From Mesorhizobium sp. WSM2240 (GTDB taxonomy: Bacteria > Pseudomonadota > Alphaproteobacteria > Rhizobiales > Rhizobiaceae), in NCBI RefSeq assembly GCF_040438645.1, contig NZ_CP159253.1, forward strand, positions 2,418,001-2,482,000: DNA of 64,000 bases. The letters are read 5' to 3'. This document shows, piece after piece, positions 1 through 9,515 of the stretch. Positions within the stretch are counted from its first letter, which is position 1, and the number at the start of each line of letters is the position of its first letter. The notes beneath the pieces were generated by a model. It did not search any database. It worked only from the letters and a program-made list of their open reading frames with translations, and was not told where the DNA came from. Position numbers and translations under genes: made by a program.

Positions 1-2
1 TG

Positions 3-230
3 GTCAGCGAGTTGTCGAACACTGTCGGATTGATCAACAATCCCCATCGTTTCGCCGGCTTCAAGGTGCTCAAGGCGCCGGACGTACCTTCTGTCCTGGT
101 CGAGCTTGGCTACATGTCGAATCCCAAGGATGAGGCGCAATTGCGCGACCCCGACTGGCGCGGCAAGGCGGCTGCCAGCATTTCGAACGCCATTGCGGCT
201 TTTGCCGCGTCACGATCGGCGGGCGGGTGA
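3..230 (+). CDS. N-acetylmuramoyl-L-alanine amidase, C-terminal end (partial)
   Basis: This is the last 75 codons of a gene that begins left of the window. The residues around VPSVLVELGYMSNPKDE match the C-terminal part of the zinc-dependent Amidase_3 fold of AmiC-type periplasmic cell-wall amidases, which cleave the amide bond between MurNAc and the stem peptide. The frame is open from the first base, so no start can be given. The next gene, in the same direction, is PBP1A; a murein hydrolase beside a murein synthase is a common alphaproteobacterial arrangement. The 217 bp between them holds no convincing gene. Confidence 0.85.
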   Translation, partial: VSELSNTVGLINNPHRFAGFKVLKAPDVPSVLVELGYMSNPKDEAQLRDPDWRGKAAASISNAIAAFAASRSAGG

Positions 231-447
231 TGCCCGGGCTTCCCGTTACGGCCTGTTGCGCCGGACGTTGCGTCCACGCCACACCACGTGATTTAATCGC
301 GAAGATTTCCAAGACCCTCGTCAGGCCGCCGCATTTTATCCACATCGGCGCGACAAGGCTGAACGCGATCGGATCGGGCAGGCTTCCGCGACTTGCGGTT
401 GTCTCTGTTTTTGCGGAGAGAAATCCCGATCTCGGACTGGAGCGGGC

Positions 448-2889
448 ATGATTCGGCTTTTAGGTTATTTCTTCGGCATCGGCACGATGCTGGCGCTTTT
501 GGTGGCTGCCGGGGTCGCAGTCTATATTGGCAATCTGACCAAGGGATTGCCAGATTACGAGGTGCTCGCCAGCTACGAGCCGCCGGTGACGACGCGGGTC
601 CACGCGTCAGACGGCTCACTTATGGGCGAGTTCGCACGCGAGCGTCGTCTCTATTTGCCGATCCAGGCCGTGCCGGACCGGGTCAAGGCTGCTTTCCTTT
701 CAGCGGAAGACAAGAACTTCTATTCGCATCCGGGCGTCGATTTTGAAGGTGTCGTCCGGGCCGCGGTCGTCTATTTGCGAGGCGGTCCGATGCAGGGCGG
801 CTCAACGATCACACAGCAGGTCGCAAAGAACTTCCTCCTGACCAACGAGCGTTCGCTGGAGCGCAAGGTCAAGGAGGCGATCCTGTCTTTCCGCATAGAG
901 CAGGCCTATTCCAAGGATCGGATTCTCGAACTCTACCTCAATGAAATTTTCTTCGGCCTGGGTTCCTACGGCATTGCCGGCGCCGCGCTCACCTATTTCG
1001 ACAAATCAGTCAACGAGCTGACAGTTGCGGAAGCCGCCTATATGGCGGCTCTTCCCAAGGGGCCGTCGAACTACCATCCGTTCAAATATACCGACCGCGC
1101 GATTGAGCGACGCAATTGGGTGATCGACCAGATGGTCGCCAATGGCTATATCTCGCGCGAGGAGGGCGAGAAGTCCAAAGCCGAACCGCTCGGCGTTACG
1201 CCCCGGAGGGGCGGAACCTACCTCTTCGCCGGAGAGTATTTCACCGAGGAAGTGCGCCGCGAAATCATCGCCCGCTATGGCGAGGACGCGCTCTACGAGG
1301 GCGGATTGTCGGTTCGCACAACACTCGATCCCAAGATGCAGCTTGTCGCGCGCAAGGCCATGCAGAACGGCCTGTTGAAGTACGACATGCTGCGCGGCTA
1401 TCGCGGGCCGGTGACGACGATAGATATTTCCGGCGATTGGGCCGTGCCGCTCGGCGAGGTCAAGCGCCTCGACGATGTGCCGGAATGGCGACTTGCCGTC
1501 GTGCTGGAAAGCTCCAAGGCAGGCCTGACGGTTGGCCTTCAGCCCAAGCGCAAGGCATCCGGCGCGCTCGCGGATGAGCGCGAGCAGGCGACCGTCTCGA
1601 AGGAAGACATGAGCTTTGCCATGCGCCATGTGGTGGACGGCAAGCGTGTCAAAGCGGATTCTCCTGCCGACGTGCTGAAGCCCGGAGACGTGGTCTTCGT
1701 CGAGAAGAAGGAAGGCGAGGCGGGCTACATGCTGCGTCAGCCGCCGGAAGTGTCGGGCGGCATGGTTGCGATGGATCCGCATACCGGCCGCGTGCTCGCA
1801 ATGGTCGGCGGCTTCTCCTACGCGCAGTCCGAGTTCAACCGGGCAACGCAGGCAATGCGCCAGCCGGGCTCGTCATTCAAGCCGTTCGTCTATGCCGCCG
1901 CGCTCGACAATGGCTACACGCCGGCGTCGGTCATCATGGACGGGCCGATCACCATCAGAATCGGAAACGAGGTCTGGTCGCCGAAGAATTATGACGGCAA
2001 GCCGGCCGGTCCGTCGACGCTGCGCGCCGGCATCGAGCGTTCGCGAAACCTCATGACGGTGCGACTCGCCAACGACATGGGCATGAAGCTGGTGGCCGAG
2101 TATGCCGAGCGTTTCGGCGTCTACGACAAGATGCCGCCTCATATCGCCATGTCGCTCGGTTCGGGCGAAACCACCGTCATGCGCATGGTCTCGGCCTATT
2201 CGGTGATGGCCAATGGCGGCCGGCAGATCAAACCGTCATTGATCGACAGGATTCAGGATCGCTATGGCAAGACCGTTTTCAAGCATGACGAGCGCGGCTG
2301 CCAAGGCTGCGTGGCGGAGGAGTGGGCCGAGCAGGCCGAGCCGGAACTGATCGATAATGCCGAGCAGGTGCTCGATCCGATGACGGCCTACCAGATCACG
2401 TCCATGATGGAGGGCGTCGTCACACGCGGAACCGCCGTTACGGTATCGGAGCTCGGCCGTCCGATCGCCGGCAAGACCGGTACGACCAACGACGAGAAGG
2501 ACACCTGGTTCATGGGCTACACGCCCAATCTGGTGGTCGGTCTCTATTTGGGATTCGATCAGCCGAAAACCTTGGGCAAAGGCTCGACCGGCGGCGGACT
2601 TGCGGCGCCGATCTTCAAGGAGTTCATGGCCGAAGTGCTCAAAGGCGTTCCGCCGACCAAATTCCAGGTTCCCGAGGGTATGAAACTCATCGCCATCAAT
2701 CGCAAGACTGGCATGCAGGCCCGCGAGGGCGAGCCCGGAACCATCATGGAAGCTTTCAAGCCCGGCACCGGTCCCGCAGACAGTTATTGGGTCATAGGCA
2801 TGGGTGAGGATGGCGGCTCGATCACCGGCGAAGCGCTGTCGCCGCAGGCCAGCAAGGCCATCCAGACCGGCGGCGGCGGGCTCTACTGA
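448..2889 (+). CDS. mrcA: Penicillin-binding protein 1A (bifunctional transglycosylase/transpeptidase)
   Basis: The 813-residue class A PBP polymerises glycan strands and cross-links stem peptides in the periplasm. It has an N-terminal membrane anchor at about residues 5-28. The GT51 transglycosylase domain shows the catalytic Glu in AEDKNFYSHPGVD (about residue 87) and GGSTITQQVAKN. An OB-like insert follows, then the transpeptidase domain with SSFK (about 475-478), SRN (about 532) and KTGTT (about 676). All key residues are present and the length is normal. The ATG at 448 places the anchor at the very N-terminus, as expected. Confidence 0.96.
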   Translation: MIRLLGYFFGIGTMLALLVAAGVAVYIGNLTKGLPDYEVLASYEPPVTTRVHASDGSLMGEFARERRLYLPIQAVPDRVKAAFLSAEDKNFYSHPGVDFEGVVRAAVVYLRGGPMQGGSTITQQVAKNFLLTNERSLERKVKEAILSFRIEQAYSKDRILELYLNEIFFGLGSYGIAGAALTYFDKSVNELTVAEAAYMAALPKGPSNYHPFKYTDRAIERRNWVIDQMVANGYISREEGEKSKAEPLGVTPRRGGTYLFAGEYFTEEVRREIIARYGEDALYEGGLSVRTTLDPKMQLVARKAMQNGLLKYDMLRGYRGPVTTIDISGDWAVPLGEVKRLDDVPEWRLAVVLESSKAGLTVGLQPKRKASGALADEREQATVSKEDMSFAMRHVVDGKRVKADSPADVLKPGDVVFVEKKEGEAGYMLRQPPEVSGGMVAMDPHTGRVLAMVGGFSYAQSEFNRATQAMRQPGSSFKPFVYAAALDNGYTPASVIMDGPITIRIGNEVWSPKNYDGKPAGPSTLRAGIERSRNLMTVRLANDMGMKLVAEYAERFGVYDKMPPHIAMSLGSGETTVMRMVSAYSVMANGGRQIKPSLIDRIQDRYGKTVFKHDERGCQGCVAEEWAEQAEPELIDNAEQVLDPMTAYQITSMMEGVVTRGTAVTVSELGRPIAGKTGTTNDEKDTWFMGYTPNLVVGLYLGFDQPKTLGKGSTGGGLAAPIFKEFMAEVLKGVPPTKFQVPEGMKLIAINRKTGMQAREGEPGTIMEAFKPGTGPADSYWVIGMGEDGGSITGEALSPQASKAIQTGGGGLY

Positions 2890-2909
2890 TCGTACCCGAA
2901 TCGGTAAAT

Positions 2910-2940
2910 GGGCCGGCTCGCGCCGGCCCATTTTGCTTTA
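2910..2940 (+). terminator. Rho-independent terminator after mrcA
   Basis: A perfect 8-bp stem (2910-2917 with 2922-2929) closes a 4-base loop TCGC and is followed by ATTTTGCTTT. It lies 20 bp after the PBP1A stop and separates it from prfB. Confidence 0.85.
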
Positions 2941-3012
2941 CAGCCCGCGGACGCCTCCCTATGTTCCGCGCCAACCCGAACCGGCATCACAATTTCAGGA
3001 TAAGCACCTGCC

Positions 3013-4144
3013 ATGCGCGCAGAAACGGAAAAGCTCGTCGACGAAATCAAGCAGGCCATAAGCCTGCTGAGGAGGCATCTTTGACTGGGACGAGGCCCTG
3101 AAACGTCTCGAATACCTGAACATGCGCGCGGAGGATTCGAGCCTCTGGAACGACCCGCAGGAAGCGCAGAAACTGATGCGCGAACGCCAGAGCCTCGATG
3201 ACGGGATCACTTCCGTCAAAAGGCTGTCGCAGGCGCTTGCCGACAATGTCGACCTCATTGAAATGGGCGAGGAGGAGGGCGACGCCGATATTGTCGCCGA
3301 GGCGGAAACCGCCATCCGCTCGCTTTCCGGGGAGATCAAGGCCCGCCAGATCGAGACCCTGCTTTCGGGCGAAGCCGACGCCAACGATACCTATCTCGAA
3401 GTTCACGCCGGCGCCGGCGGCACGGAAAGCCAGGACTGGGCGTCGATGCTGTTGCGCATGTACACGCGCTGGGCTGAACGGCGGCGCTTCAAGGTAGAGG
3501 TGCTGGAAGTCCACGACGGTGAAGAAGCCGGCATCAAGTCCGCCACCGTGCTGATCAAAGGCCACAACGCCTATGGCTGGTTGAAGACCGAATCCGGCGT
3601 CCACCGGCTGGTGCGCATTTCGCCCTATGATTCGAACGCCCGCCGCCACACGTCGTTCGCAAGTGTTTGGGTCTATCCGGTTGTCGACGATTCCATTGAC
3701 ATCGACGTCAGCGAATCCGATGTGCGCATCGACACCTATCGCGCGTCGGGCTCGGGTGGCCAGCACGTCAACACCACCGACTCCGCCGTGCGCATCACGC
3801 ATCTCGCGACCGGAATCGCGGTCGCCTGCCAAGCCGAGCGCTCGCAGCACAAGAACAAGGCAAAGGCCTGGGAGATGCTGCGCTCGAGGCTATACGAGGA
3901 AGAGCTGAAGAAGCGCGAGGCCGCCGCCAGCGCGACCGAGGCGGCAAAGACCGACATCGGCTGGGGACACCAGATCCGCTCCTATGTGCTGCAGCCCTAC
4001 CAGCTGGTGAAGGATCTGCGCACAGGTGTGGAAAGCACCAGCCCTTCCGATGTGCTTGACGGCGACCTCGACGATTTCATGGAAGCGTCGCTGTCGCATC
4101 GCATCGAAGGTTCGGCCGGGCAGCCCCTCGCCGATATAGATTGA
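3013..4144 (+). CDS. prfB: Peptide chain release factor 2 (RF2), expressed by programmed +1 frameshift
   Basis: RF2 releases the nascent peptide at UGA and UAA codons. The gene is read as 3013-3081 joined to 3083-4144. The first 23 codons end in CTT, then an in-frame TGA at 3082-3084; skipping one base continues into [14 protein letters not shown] and the rest of RF2, about 376 residues in all. The peptidyl-hydrolysis motif GGQ is at about 248-250. The stop-recognition tripeptide appears as SPY at about 203, where E. coli has SPF. A start at the internal ATG 3122 would lose the conserved N-terminal helix, so 3013 is preferred. Frameshifting makes RF2 synthesis autoregulatory. Confidence 0.96.
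3070..3085 (+). promoter_or_regulatory. RF2 autoregulatory frameshift site
   Basis: An internal Shine-Dalgarno-like AGGAGG at 3070-3075 is followed after three bases by CTT TGA C (3079-3085). This matches the known bacterial prfB recoding site: a slippery CTT, a poorly terminated UGA-C and a stimulatory upstream SD at the correct spacing. When RF2 is scarce the ribosome shifts +1 and makes more RF2. Confidence 0.95.
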
Positions 4145-4405
4145 CCCTTCCGCCAACCCCGGCGGAGGAGAAGCACCGGCGAATTTCAGCCACGGACGCA
4201 CCTTGCTCAAGCCTTCTCCATGGGGAGGGAGCGGGGTTGCTCAGTTTTGACCGGGATTGTCGGATAAGAACATGCCGCGCCGCCATCCGGGGTCCAGGGA
4301 ACCGGAGGCAGGCAATCACGTTAAGATGCTGGTAACCACATGGGCGCAAGCTCGGGTGACCACTTAGGTGCAGCTTCTGGGAGGAGGCAACTGTGGAAAA
4401 CAACC

Positions 4406-4759
4406 ATGTTTTGCTCGACACTCCCCTCCTTGCCCGCCGGTCTGGCCGGTGTGGCCGCATCTCTCATCCTGTCCTTTTCAGTTCCCGCATTCGCCCATGA
4501 CGCCATACCGACCGCCGCGCAACCGAACGGCTGGAAATATCCATTCTCCTGCTGTTCGGGTTACGATTGCCGCGAAGTACCCGGCAAGGCGATCAGTGAG
4601 CGCCCGGAAGGCTATGTCATAGAAGGCACGGGCGAAGTCGTCGCATATTCCGATGCGCGCCTGAAGAATTCGCCGGACGGCCAGTTCCACTGGTGTTCGG
4701 TGGCCGGCGCCAGCGACGGCAGGACCATCTGCCTGTTCGTTCCGCCGCGCTCGTATTGA
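4406..4759 (+). CDS. Small secreted Cys-rich protein (host copy)
   Basis: The 117-residue product has a signal peptide ending near VPAFA-HD, so the mature protein is periplasmic or secreted. The mature part has CCSGYDC, a later HWCSV, and a C-terminal TICLFVPPRS, giving five cysteines in all. I do not recognise a named family. An upstream in-frame start at 4340 would add residues before the signal peptide, so ATG 4406 is preferred. A close homologue is encoded in the prophage at 54282-54596: 67 of 88 mature residues match in my by-eye ungapped alignment. Confidence 0.8.
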   Translation: MFCSTLPSLPAGLAGVAASLILSFSVPAFAHDAIPTAAQPNGWKYPFSCCSGYDCREVPGKAISERPEGYVIEGTGEVVAYSDARLKNSPDGQFHWCSVAGASDGRTICLFVPPRSY

Positions 4760-4857
4760 GCACCTCGCCATCCTGACCGATGCTGTTGGGATGGACCGGT
4801 GATGGTCGACTGGGTTAGCCTGAAGCGTGAACCCGCCCATCATCGGAAGGACGTGAC

Positions 4858-5226
4858 ATGGCGATTGTCGGAAGCTGCCACTGCAAGGCGACAGTATTCG
4901 AAGTCAGCGAGCCCCCGCAGACGGTAACCTCCTGCACCTGCTCGTTCTGCTCCAAGCGCGGCTCGTTGTGGGCCTATTATGTGCCCAGCCAGTTCAAGCT
5001 TCTGACGCCAGAGGAAAACGTCTCCTTCTATCAATGGGGATCGCGGACGGTGAAGCATGGCTTTTGCGCCATTTGCGGCTGCGGCACCTTCACCGAGACG
5101 CCTGACTTCAGCACGGGCGAACCTGATTTCGAGAATCCAAGGATCAGCGTCAATTCGCGGCTGTTCGACGATTTCGATCTTGGCGCGGTCGAGGTGGTCG
5201 TGATCGACGGCAAGAATCTCTGGTAG
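4858..5226 (+). CDS. GFA/CENP-V family zinc protein
   Basis: The 122-residue protein has the family pattern of zinc-binding cysteines: GSCHCKA near the N-terminus, CTCSFCSKRG, then CAICGCGTF. These bind two structural or catalytic zincs in the Gfa fold named after glutathione-dependent formaldehyde-activating enzyme. Most small members have no proven substrate, so only the fold is claimed. It starts at ATG 4858 directly after GGACGTGAC and stands alone between the Cys-rich protein and the OmpA-like lipoprotein. Confidence 0.85.
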   Translation: MAIVGSCHCKATVFEVSEPPQTVTSCTCSFCSKRGSLWAYYVPSQFKLLTPEENVSFYQWGSRTVKHGFCAICGCGTFTETPDFSTGEPDFENPRISVNSRLFDDFDLGAVEVVVIDGKNLW

Positions 5227-5355
5227 CGGGCCAGCTCACATTGCGAATTGGCCGGGTCGGGTTCGACCGTTTTTCGCCGCAATTCATGTTACAAGCAATC
5301 TGAAGGGCAGCGCGACTCGCGCGCCTTCGGGGACAGTCAGGAGAGGGACCACCGA

Positions 5356-6012
5356 ATGAGCAGAAAATGGATTGCCGCGCTGGTCGCGACGGCATTTGTC
5401 GGCGCGTGCACGACAGATCCCTACACGGGCGAGCAGAAGGTTTCCAACACCGCAGGCGGTGCAGCCTTGGGCGCGGGACTCGGCGCGCTGGCCGGCATGG
5501 CGGTTGGCGGCAGCTCCAATGCGCAACGCAACGCGGTTCTGATCGGGGCGGGCGTCGGCGCGCTCGCTGGCGGCGCGATCGGCGCCACGATGGACCGCAA
5601 CGAGGCCGAACTCAGGGCGCAACTGCGGGGCACAGGCGTCAGCGTCACGCGCGCCGGCGACCAGATCATCCTCAACATGCCGTCCGACATTACTTTCGGC
5701 GTCGACCAGGATTCGATCAAGCCGGGATTCTACCAGACCCTGAACTCGGTCGCCCTGGTGCTCAACAGGTATCAGCAGACGATCGTCGACGTGTTCGGCC
5801 ATACCGATTCGACAGGCAGCGCCGAGCATAATTTCGACTTGTCGCAGCGCCGCGCTTTGTCGGTCGCCAATTATCTGAGCGCCCAGGGTGTCGATTCGCG
5901 CCGCTTCGCCGTCACCGGTTTCGGCAAGACCAGGCCGATCGCCTCCAACGCCACGGCCGAGGGAAGGGCGCAGAACCGTCGCGTGGAAATCCAGCTTTCG
6001 CCGCTGACCTGA
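5356..6012 (+). CDS. OmpA-family outer-membrane lipoprotein (YiaD-like)
   Basis: The 218-residue protein begins with a lipoprotein signal peptide whose lipobox is VGAC (Cys about 17). A glycine-zipper segment rich in GG and AGA repeats follows (about 35-80). The C-terminal OmpA peptidoglycan-binding domain has the VFGHTDSTG and NRRVEIQLSP motifs. It probably ties the outer membrane to murein. ATG 5356 follows GGAGAGGGACC; the longer in-frame ORF upstream would put residues before the lipobox. Confidence 0.9.
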   Translation: MSRKWIAALVATAFVGACTTDPYTGEQKVSNTAGGAALGAGLGALAGMAVGGSSNAQRNAVLIGAGVGALAGGAIGATMDRNEAELRAQLRGTGVSVTRAGDQIILNMPSDITFGVDQDSIKPGFYQTLNSVALVLNRYQQTIVDVFGHTDSTGSAEHNFDLSQRRALSVANYLSAQGVDSRRFAVTGFGKTRPIASNATAEGRAQNRRVEIQLSPLT

Positions 6013-6038
6013 TTTCAGGCTCTACCCACCGGAACAGA

Positions 6039-6066
6039 AAGGCCCGCAGCGATGCGGGCCTTTTCA
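6039..6066. terminator. Bidirectional terminator
   Basis: The stem AAGGCCCGCA / TGCGGGCCTT (6039-6048 with 6053-6062) with loop GCGA is flanked by A-rich sequence on the left and TTTTCATTTT on the right. It can serve both the OmpA-like gene and the convergent helicase gene. Confidence 0.85.
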
Positions 6067-6087
6067 TTTTCGCAGAGACTGTGAGTA

Positions 6088-7662
6088 TCAGACCTTGCCG
6101 GCCACCCGCATGAAAGCGGGCATATCGTCGCCGAACCCGATTGTTCCGTCATTGTCTTCCTGACGCTGGCGGGCATTGCGGTCCTCGCGACGCGGGCGTT
6201 CCTGGCGGTCGCCGCGCGGCTGATCCGCGCGTTCCGGCCGCGCCTTGCGCTCGGCGTTTTCCGCCTTGATCGCTTCCCGGCGGGCCGGCCGTTCGTCATT
6301 GTCGGCGATCACCGGCTCGGAGCGGAGTTCCGGCTGGTGCTGCGCCTTTTCCTCGGCTGGTTTTGCTTCAGCAGAGCGCGGGCGACGTTCGCCGCGTGGC
6401 TTGCGCTCGCCATCGCCCTTGCGGCCACTGCGGCGGGGCGCACCGGCTCCACGGCCGCGGCGTGGCGCTTCGTCTTCGGATTCGGACGCAACCACCGTCG
6501 AAAGATCGCCGTCATGCCACTCGATCTTGAGCCCAGTCAGCCTTTCGATCGCGTCGACATATTTCACGTCGGATTTGGTGACGATGGTGAAAGCCTTGCC
6601 CAGCCGGCCGGCGCGGCCGGTTCGGCCGATGCGGTGGACATAATCCTCCGCATGGATCGGCACGTCGTAGTTGAAGACGTGGCTGACTTCAGGAATGTCG
6701 AGCCCGCGTGCGGCGACGTCCGAGGCGACGAGCAGCTTCAGCTTGCCGTCGCGGAAATTGGACAGCATCTGCATCCGCGCGCGCTGGTCCATGTCGCCGT
6801 GCAGTGCGCCGGCGTCGAATTCGTACTTGACCAGCGAGCGGAACAGTTCGGCGACCTCCACCTTGCGGTTGCAGAAGATGATCGCGTTCTTCAGCCCGTC
6901 GGATTCGGCCCGGATCAGGTTACGTAGCGTCTCGCGCTTGTCCCAGGGCTTCGGTCCGGATTTCACCAGCCGCTGCGTTATGTTGGCGCCGGTCGAAGCC
7001 GCCTTGGAAACCTCGACGCGCACCGGCGCGTGCAGGAATTTCTCGGTCAGCTTGGTGATTTCCGGCGGCATCGTGGCCGAGAAGAAAAGCGTCTGACGCG
7101 TGAACGGGATCATCTCGCAGATGCGCTCGATGTCGGGGATGAAGCCCATGTCGAGCATCCGGTCGGCCTCGTCGATGACGAGGATTTCCACGCCGTTCAG
7201 GAGCAGCTTGCCGCGCTCGCGGTGATCGAGCAGGCGGCCCGGAGTCGCGATCAGCACGTCTGCACCGCGCTCCAGCTTCTTTTCCTGCTCGTCGAACGAC
7301 ACGCCGCCGATCAGGAGCGCGATGTTGAGCTTGTGGTTCTTGCCGTAGCGGGTGAAGTTTTCCTCGACCTGCGCGGCGAGTTCGCGCGTCGGCTCCAAGA
7401 TCAGCGTGCGCGGCATGCGGGCGCGGGCTCGGCCCTTTTCGAGCCGCGTCAGCATCGGCAGCACGAACGAGGCGGTCTTGCCGGTGCCGGTCTGGGCGAT
7501 GCCGAGCACGTCCTTGCCCTGCAAGGCGTGCGGGATCGCGCCGAGCTGTATCGGCGTCGGCACGGTGTAGCCTGCGTCGGTGACTGCGGAAAGGACTTTC
7601 GGCGACAGGCCGAGGTCCGCGAAGGTCAACGCTTCTTGAGCGATCTGGTTGTCTGAGGACAA
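6088..7662 (-). CDS. DEAD-box ATP-dependent RNA helicase (RhlE-like)
   Basis: The 524-residue RNA helicase has all superfamily-2 DEAD-box motifs in order: the Q-motif near residues 33-39, AQTGTGKT (56-63), PTRELA, TPGRLLD, the DEAD box in VIDEADRMLD, SAT, and HRIGRTGRAGR. A basic, Arg/Glu/Lys-rich low-complexity tail of about 130 residues follows the core and probably binds RNA. Such proteins act in ribosome assembly and mRNA decay. The start appears to be TTG at 7662; no better start keeps the Q-motif leader. It is convergent with the lipoprotein gene and shares its terminator. Confidence 0.93.
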   Translation of the reverse strand: MSSDNQIAQEALTFADLGLSPKVLSAVTDAGYTVPTPIQLGAIPHALQGKDVLGIAQTGTGKTASFVLPMLTRLEKGRARARMPRTLILEPTRELAAQVEENFTRYGKNHKLNIALLIGGVSFDEQEKKLERGADVLIATPGRLLDHRERGKLLLNGVEILVIDEADRMLDMGFIPDIERICEMIPFTRQTLFFSATMPPEITKLTEKFLHAPVRVEVSKAASTGANITQRLVKSGPKPWDKRETLRNLIRAESDGLKNAIIFCNRKVEVAELFRSLVKYEFDAGALHGDMDQRARMQMLSNFRDGKLKLLVASDVAARGLDIPEVSHVFNYDVPIHAEDYVHRIGRTGRAGRLGKAFTIVTKSDVKYVDAIERLTGLKIEWHDGDLSTVVASESEDEAPRRGRGAGAPRRSGRKGDGERKPRGERRPRSAEAKPAEEKAQHQPELRSEPVIADNDERPARREAIKAENAERKARPERADQPRGDRQERPRREDRNARQRQEDNDGTIGFGDDMPAFMRVAGKV

Positions 7663-7905
7663 GTTTCTTGGCTGCTTTGGCTGGTTAGGGGCACGGCGGG
7701 ATTGTCCGCGGCAGACGAAGGCCGACTGCGATATTGCATCGCGATAGGCTTAAGTCCACGATTTGTCAACCGAACTCGGCTTTGCTGGGGCATTGGCCGC
7801 GTTCCTATGCTTTCATCCCTTCGAGCGCTTAATGCGACATGGATGGCATGGTTCCGCAGCGTCACTCCATTTCTTCCGCGTTCCGGTAATTGACGAAGCT
7901 GTCGC

Positions 7906-8679
7906 TCAGTAGCGGAATTGCTCCGCGAGGATGCGCTCGTTCCAGGAGTGGCCGGCGTCAAACAGGAGCGTGGCAGTGGCATTCCGCGACTCCCGCACGG
8001 TGACGGTGACTACGGACTTCACCTCAGTATGATCGGCCACGGCATTCACCGGACGCTTTGTGTGCTCCAGCAGGTCGAAGCGCACGACGGAGTCTTTCGA
8101 CACCAGCGCGCCGCGCCAGCGGCGGGGCCGAAACGGGCTTACCGGGGTGAGAGCGAGCAGCGGCGCATCCAAAGGCAGGATCGGGCCGTGGGCCGAGAGG
8201 TTGTAGGCGGTCGAGCCTGCAGGGGTCGCCACCATCACGCCGTCGCAGACAAGTTCCTCGAGCCGGATGTTGCCGTCGATGGTGATGCGAACCTTGGCGG
8301 CCTGGTAGGACTGGCGAAACAGCGATACCTCGTTGATGGCGAGCGCGCGCGCGGTCGAGCCATCGGCCCCGATCGTGTCCATTTCCAGCGGCCTGATTGT
8401 CTCGGGGGCCGCCGCCGCGATGCGCTCGGGCAGTTCGTCCTCATGATACTCGTTCATCAGGAAGCCGATGGTGCCACGGTTCATGCCGTAGACCTGCTTG
8501 CCGGTGCCCATTGTCTCGCGCAGTGTCTGAAGCAAAAAACCATCGCCGCCGAGCGCCACGATCACATCGGCCTGGTGGACCGGAGTGTGCCCGTAGCGTG
8601 CGGAGAGCCGCGCGGCAGCCTGTTCGGCGTCGGCGGCGTCCGACGAGGTGAAAGCAAATGTCTTCCTGGCCTTGTTCAT
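7906..8679 (-). CDS. nadK: NAD kinase
   Basis: The 257-residue enzyme phosphorylates NAD to NADP using ATP or polyphosphate. The signature [13 protein letters not shown] is present near the N-terminus, followed by GTIGFLMN and the NE/D and [16 protein letters not shown] motifs that line the NAD site. The start is placed at the ATG of [10 protein letters not shown] (8679), which fits rhizobial homologues. The longer frame upstream to 8814 would overlap the start of the divergent gene and adds no conserved sequence. Confidence 0.94.
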   Translation of the reverse strand: MNKARKTFAFTSSDAADAEQAAARLSARYGHTPVHQADVIVALGGDGFLLQTLRETMGTGKQVYGMNRGTIGFLMNEYHEDELPERIAAAAPETIRPLEMDTIGADGSTARALAINEVSLFRQSYQAAKVRITIDGNIRLEELVCDGVMVATPAGSTAYNLSAHGPILPLDAPLLALTPVSPFRPRRWRGALVSKDSVVRFDLLEHTKRPVNAVADHTEVKSVVTVTVRESRNATATLLFDAGHSWNERILAEQFRY

Positions 8680-8812
8680 CGATCCGGCCTTATGCCCCTC
8701 GCTACGCCGCAAGCGGGGTAGCATGCGGCCCGCCATCTGCAAAGGGAGCCTCTTCTTCGAACTGGCATTCGCGGTTAACATCCGAGAGATGCTTCGAGAG
8801 GAGATCCCGCGC

Positions 8813-9220
8813 ATGAGGATAGACGGTTCATGTCATTGCGGTCACGTGCGTTACGAGGCGACCGTTGATCCACAAAAGATCGGCATCTGCCACTGCACGG
8901 ATTGTCAGGTGCTCAGCGGCACGGCGTTTCGCGTCACCGTCCCCGTAGCCGAAAGCGATTTCAGGCTGACGGCCGCGGAGCCGAAAATCTACGTGAAGAC
9001 GGCCGAGAGTGGCGCCCGACGCGCACAGGCATTTTGCCCCGAATGCGGCTCGCCGATCTATGCGACGTCGGTAGGTGAGGGGCCGAAGGTTTATGGCGTG
9101 CGCGTCGGCACGGCCAGGCAACGCGACCAACTCGTGCCGTCGCGCCAGGTCTGGCACAGATCCGCGCTGCACTGGCTGCCCGGCCTGAAGGAGATCGAGG
9201 CATTCGAGGGGGGCGGCTAA
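8813..9220 (+). CDS. GFA/CENP-V family zinc protein (second)
   Basis: The 135-residue protein has [19 protein letters not shown] and [12 protein letters not shown], the zinc ligands of the Gfa fold. It is only distantly similar to the protein at 4858, so it is an independent family member. ATG 8813 follows GAGAGGAGATC. It is the last host gene before element 1. Confidence 0.87.
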   Translation: MRIDGSCHCGHVRYEATVDPQKIGICHCTDCQVLSGTAFRVTVPVAESDFRLTAAEPKIYVKTAESGARRAQAFCPECGSPIYATSVGEGPKVYGVRVGTARQRDQLVPSRQVWHRSALHWLPGLKEIEAFEGGG

Positions 9221-9306
9221 CGCGCTGGGACAGGCTCGGCGGTATTCTGGCCTTCGCCGTTAACGCGCCTGCTACCTGCTTTTCGGATGCTGGAAAATGG
9301 TGAAAA

Positions 9307-9351
9307 TGGTGCCCCCGGACGGGATCGAACCGCCGACCTTCGGTTTACAAA
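9307..9351 (-). other. attL: 3' half of the split host tRNA-Thr(UGU)
   Basis: Read on the minus strand this is the anticodon loop TTTGTAA, anticodon 3' stem ACCGA, T-arm GGCGG/CCGTC with loop TTCGATC, acceptor strand CGGGGGC, discriminator A and CCA. The D-arm and 5' acceptor strand are missing. They are found 11.2 kb away at 20591-20621, where GCCCTTG can pair with CGGGGGC (two G-U pairs). The core TTACAAA ends at 9351 and element sequence begins after it. Confidence 0.92.
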
Positions 9352-9485
9352 TTTTGTGCCAACACACCTCGGAGGGTATCGGACGGTAACGTGAATTGCC
9401 ATGAAATAGCGGAAAATCAGCAGTTTAGCGCTGATTGAGCAGCGGTTTGCATAACGGGTCATAACGTGAAATAACATACCCCAGT

Positions 9486-9496
9486 TTACCCCTGAC
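9486..9496. repeat. Arm-type repeat TTACCCCTGAC, left copy
   Basis: TTACCCCTGAC lies between attL and the integrase. The same sequence occurs near the other end at 20503-20513, and TTACCCCTGA again at 20515-20524. GCTGATTGA is also shared (9430-9438 and 20566-20574). Repeats placed at both ends beside the crossover site are typical integrase arm-binding sites; that role is inferred. Confidence 0.6.
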
Positions 9497-9515
9497 GTTA
9501 CCCGGAGCTTTCCAA

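Noticed and set aside
7702..7893. 63-codon plus-strand ORF between the helicase and nadK genes
   Set aside because: No ribosome site or domain; it lies in the leader of the helicase gene.
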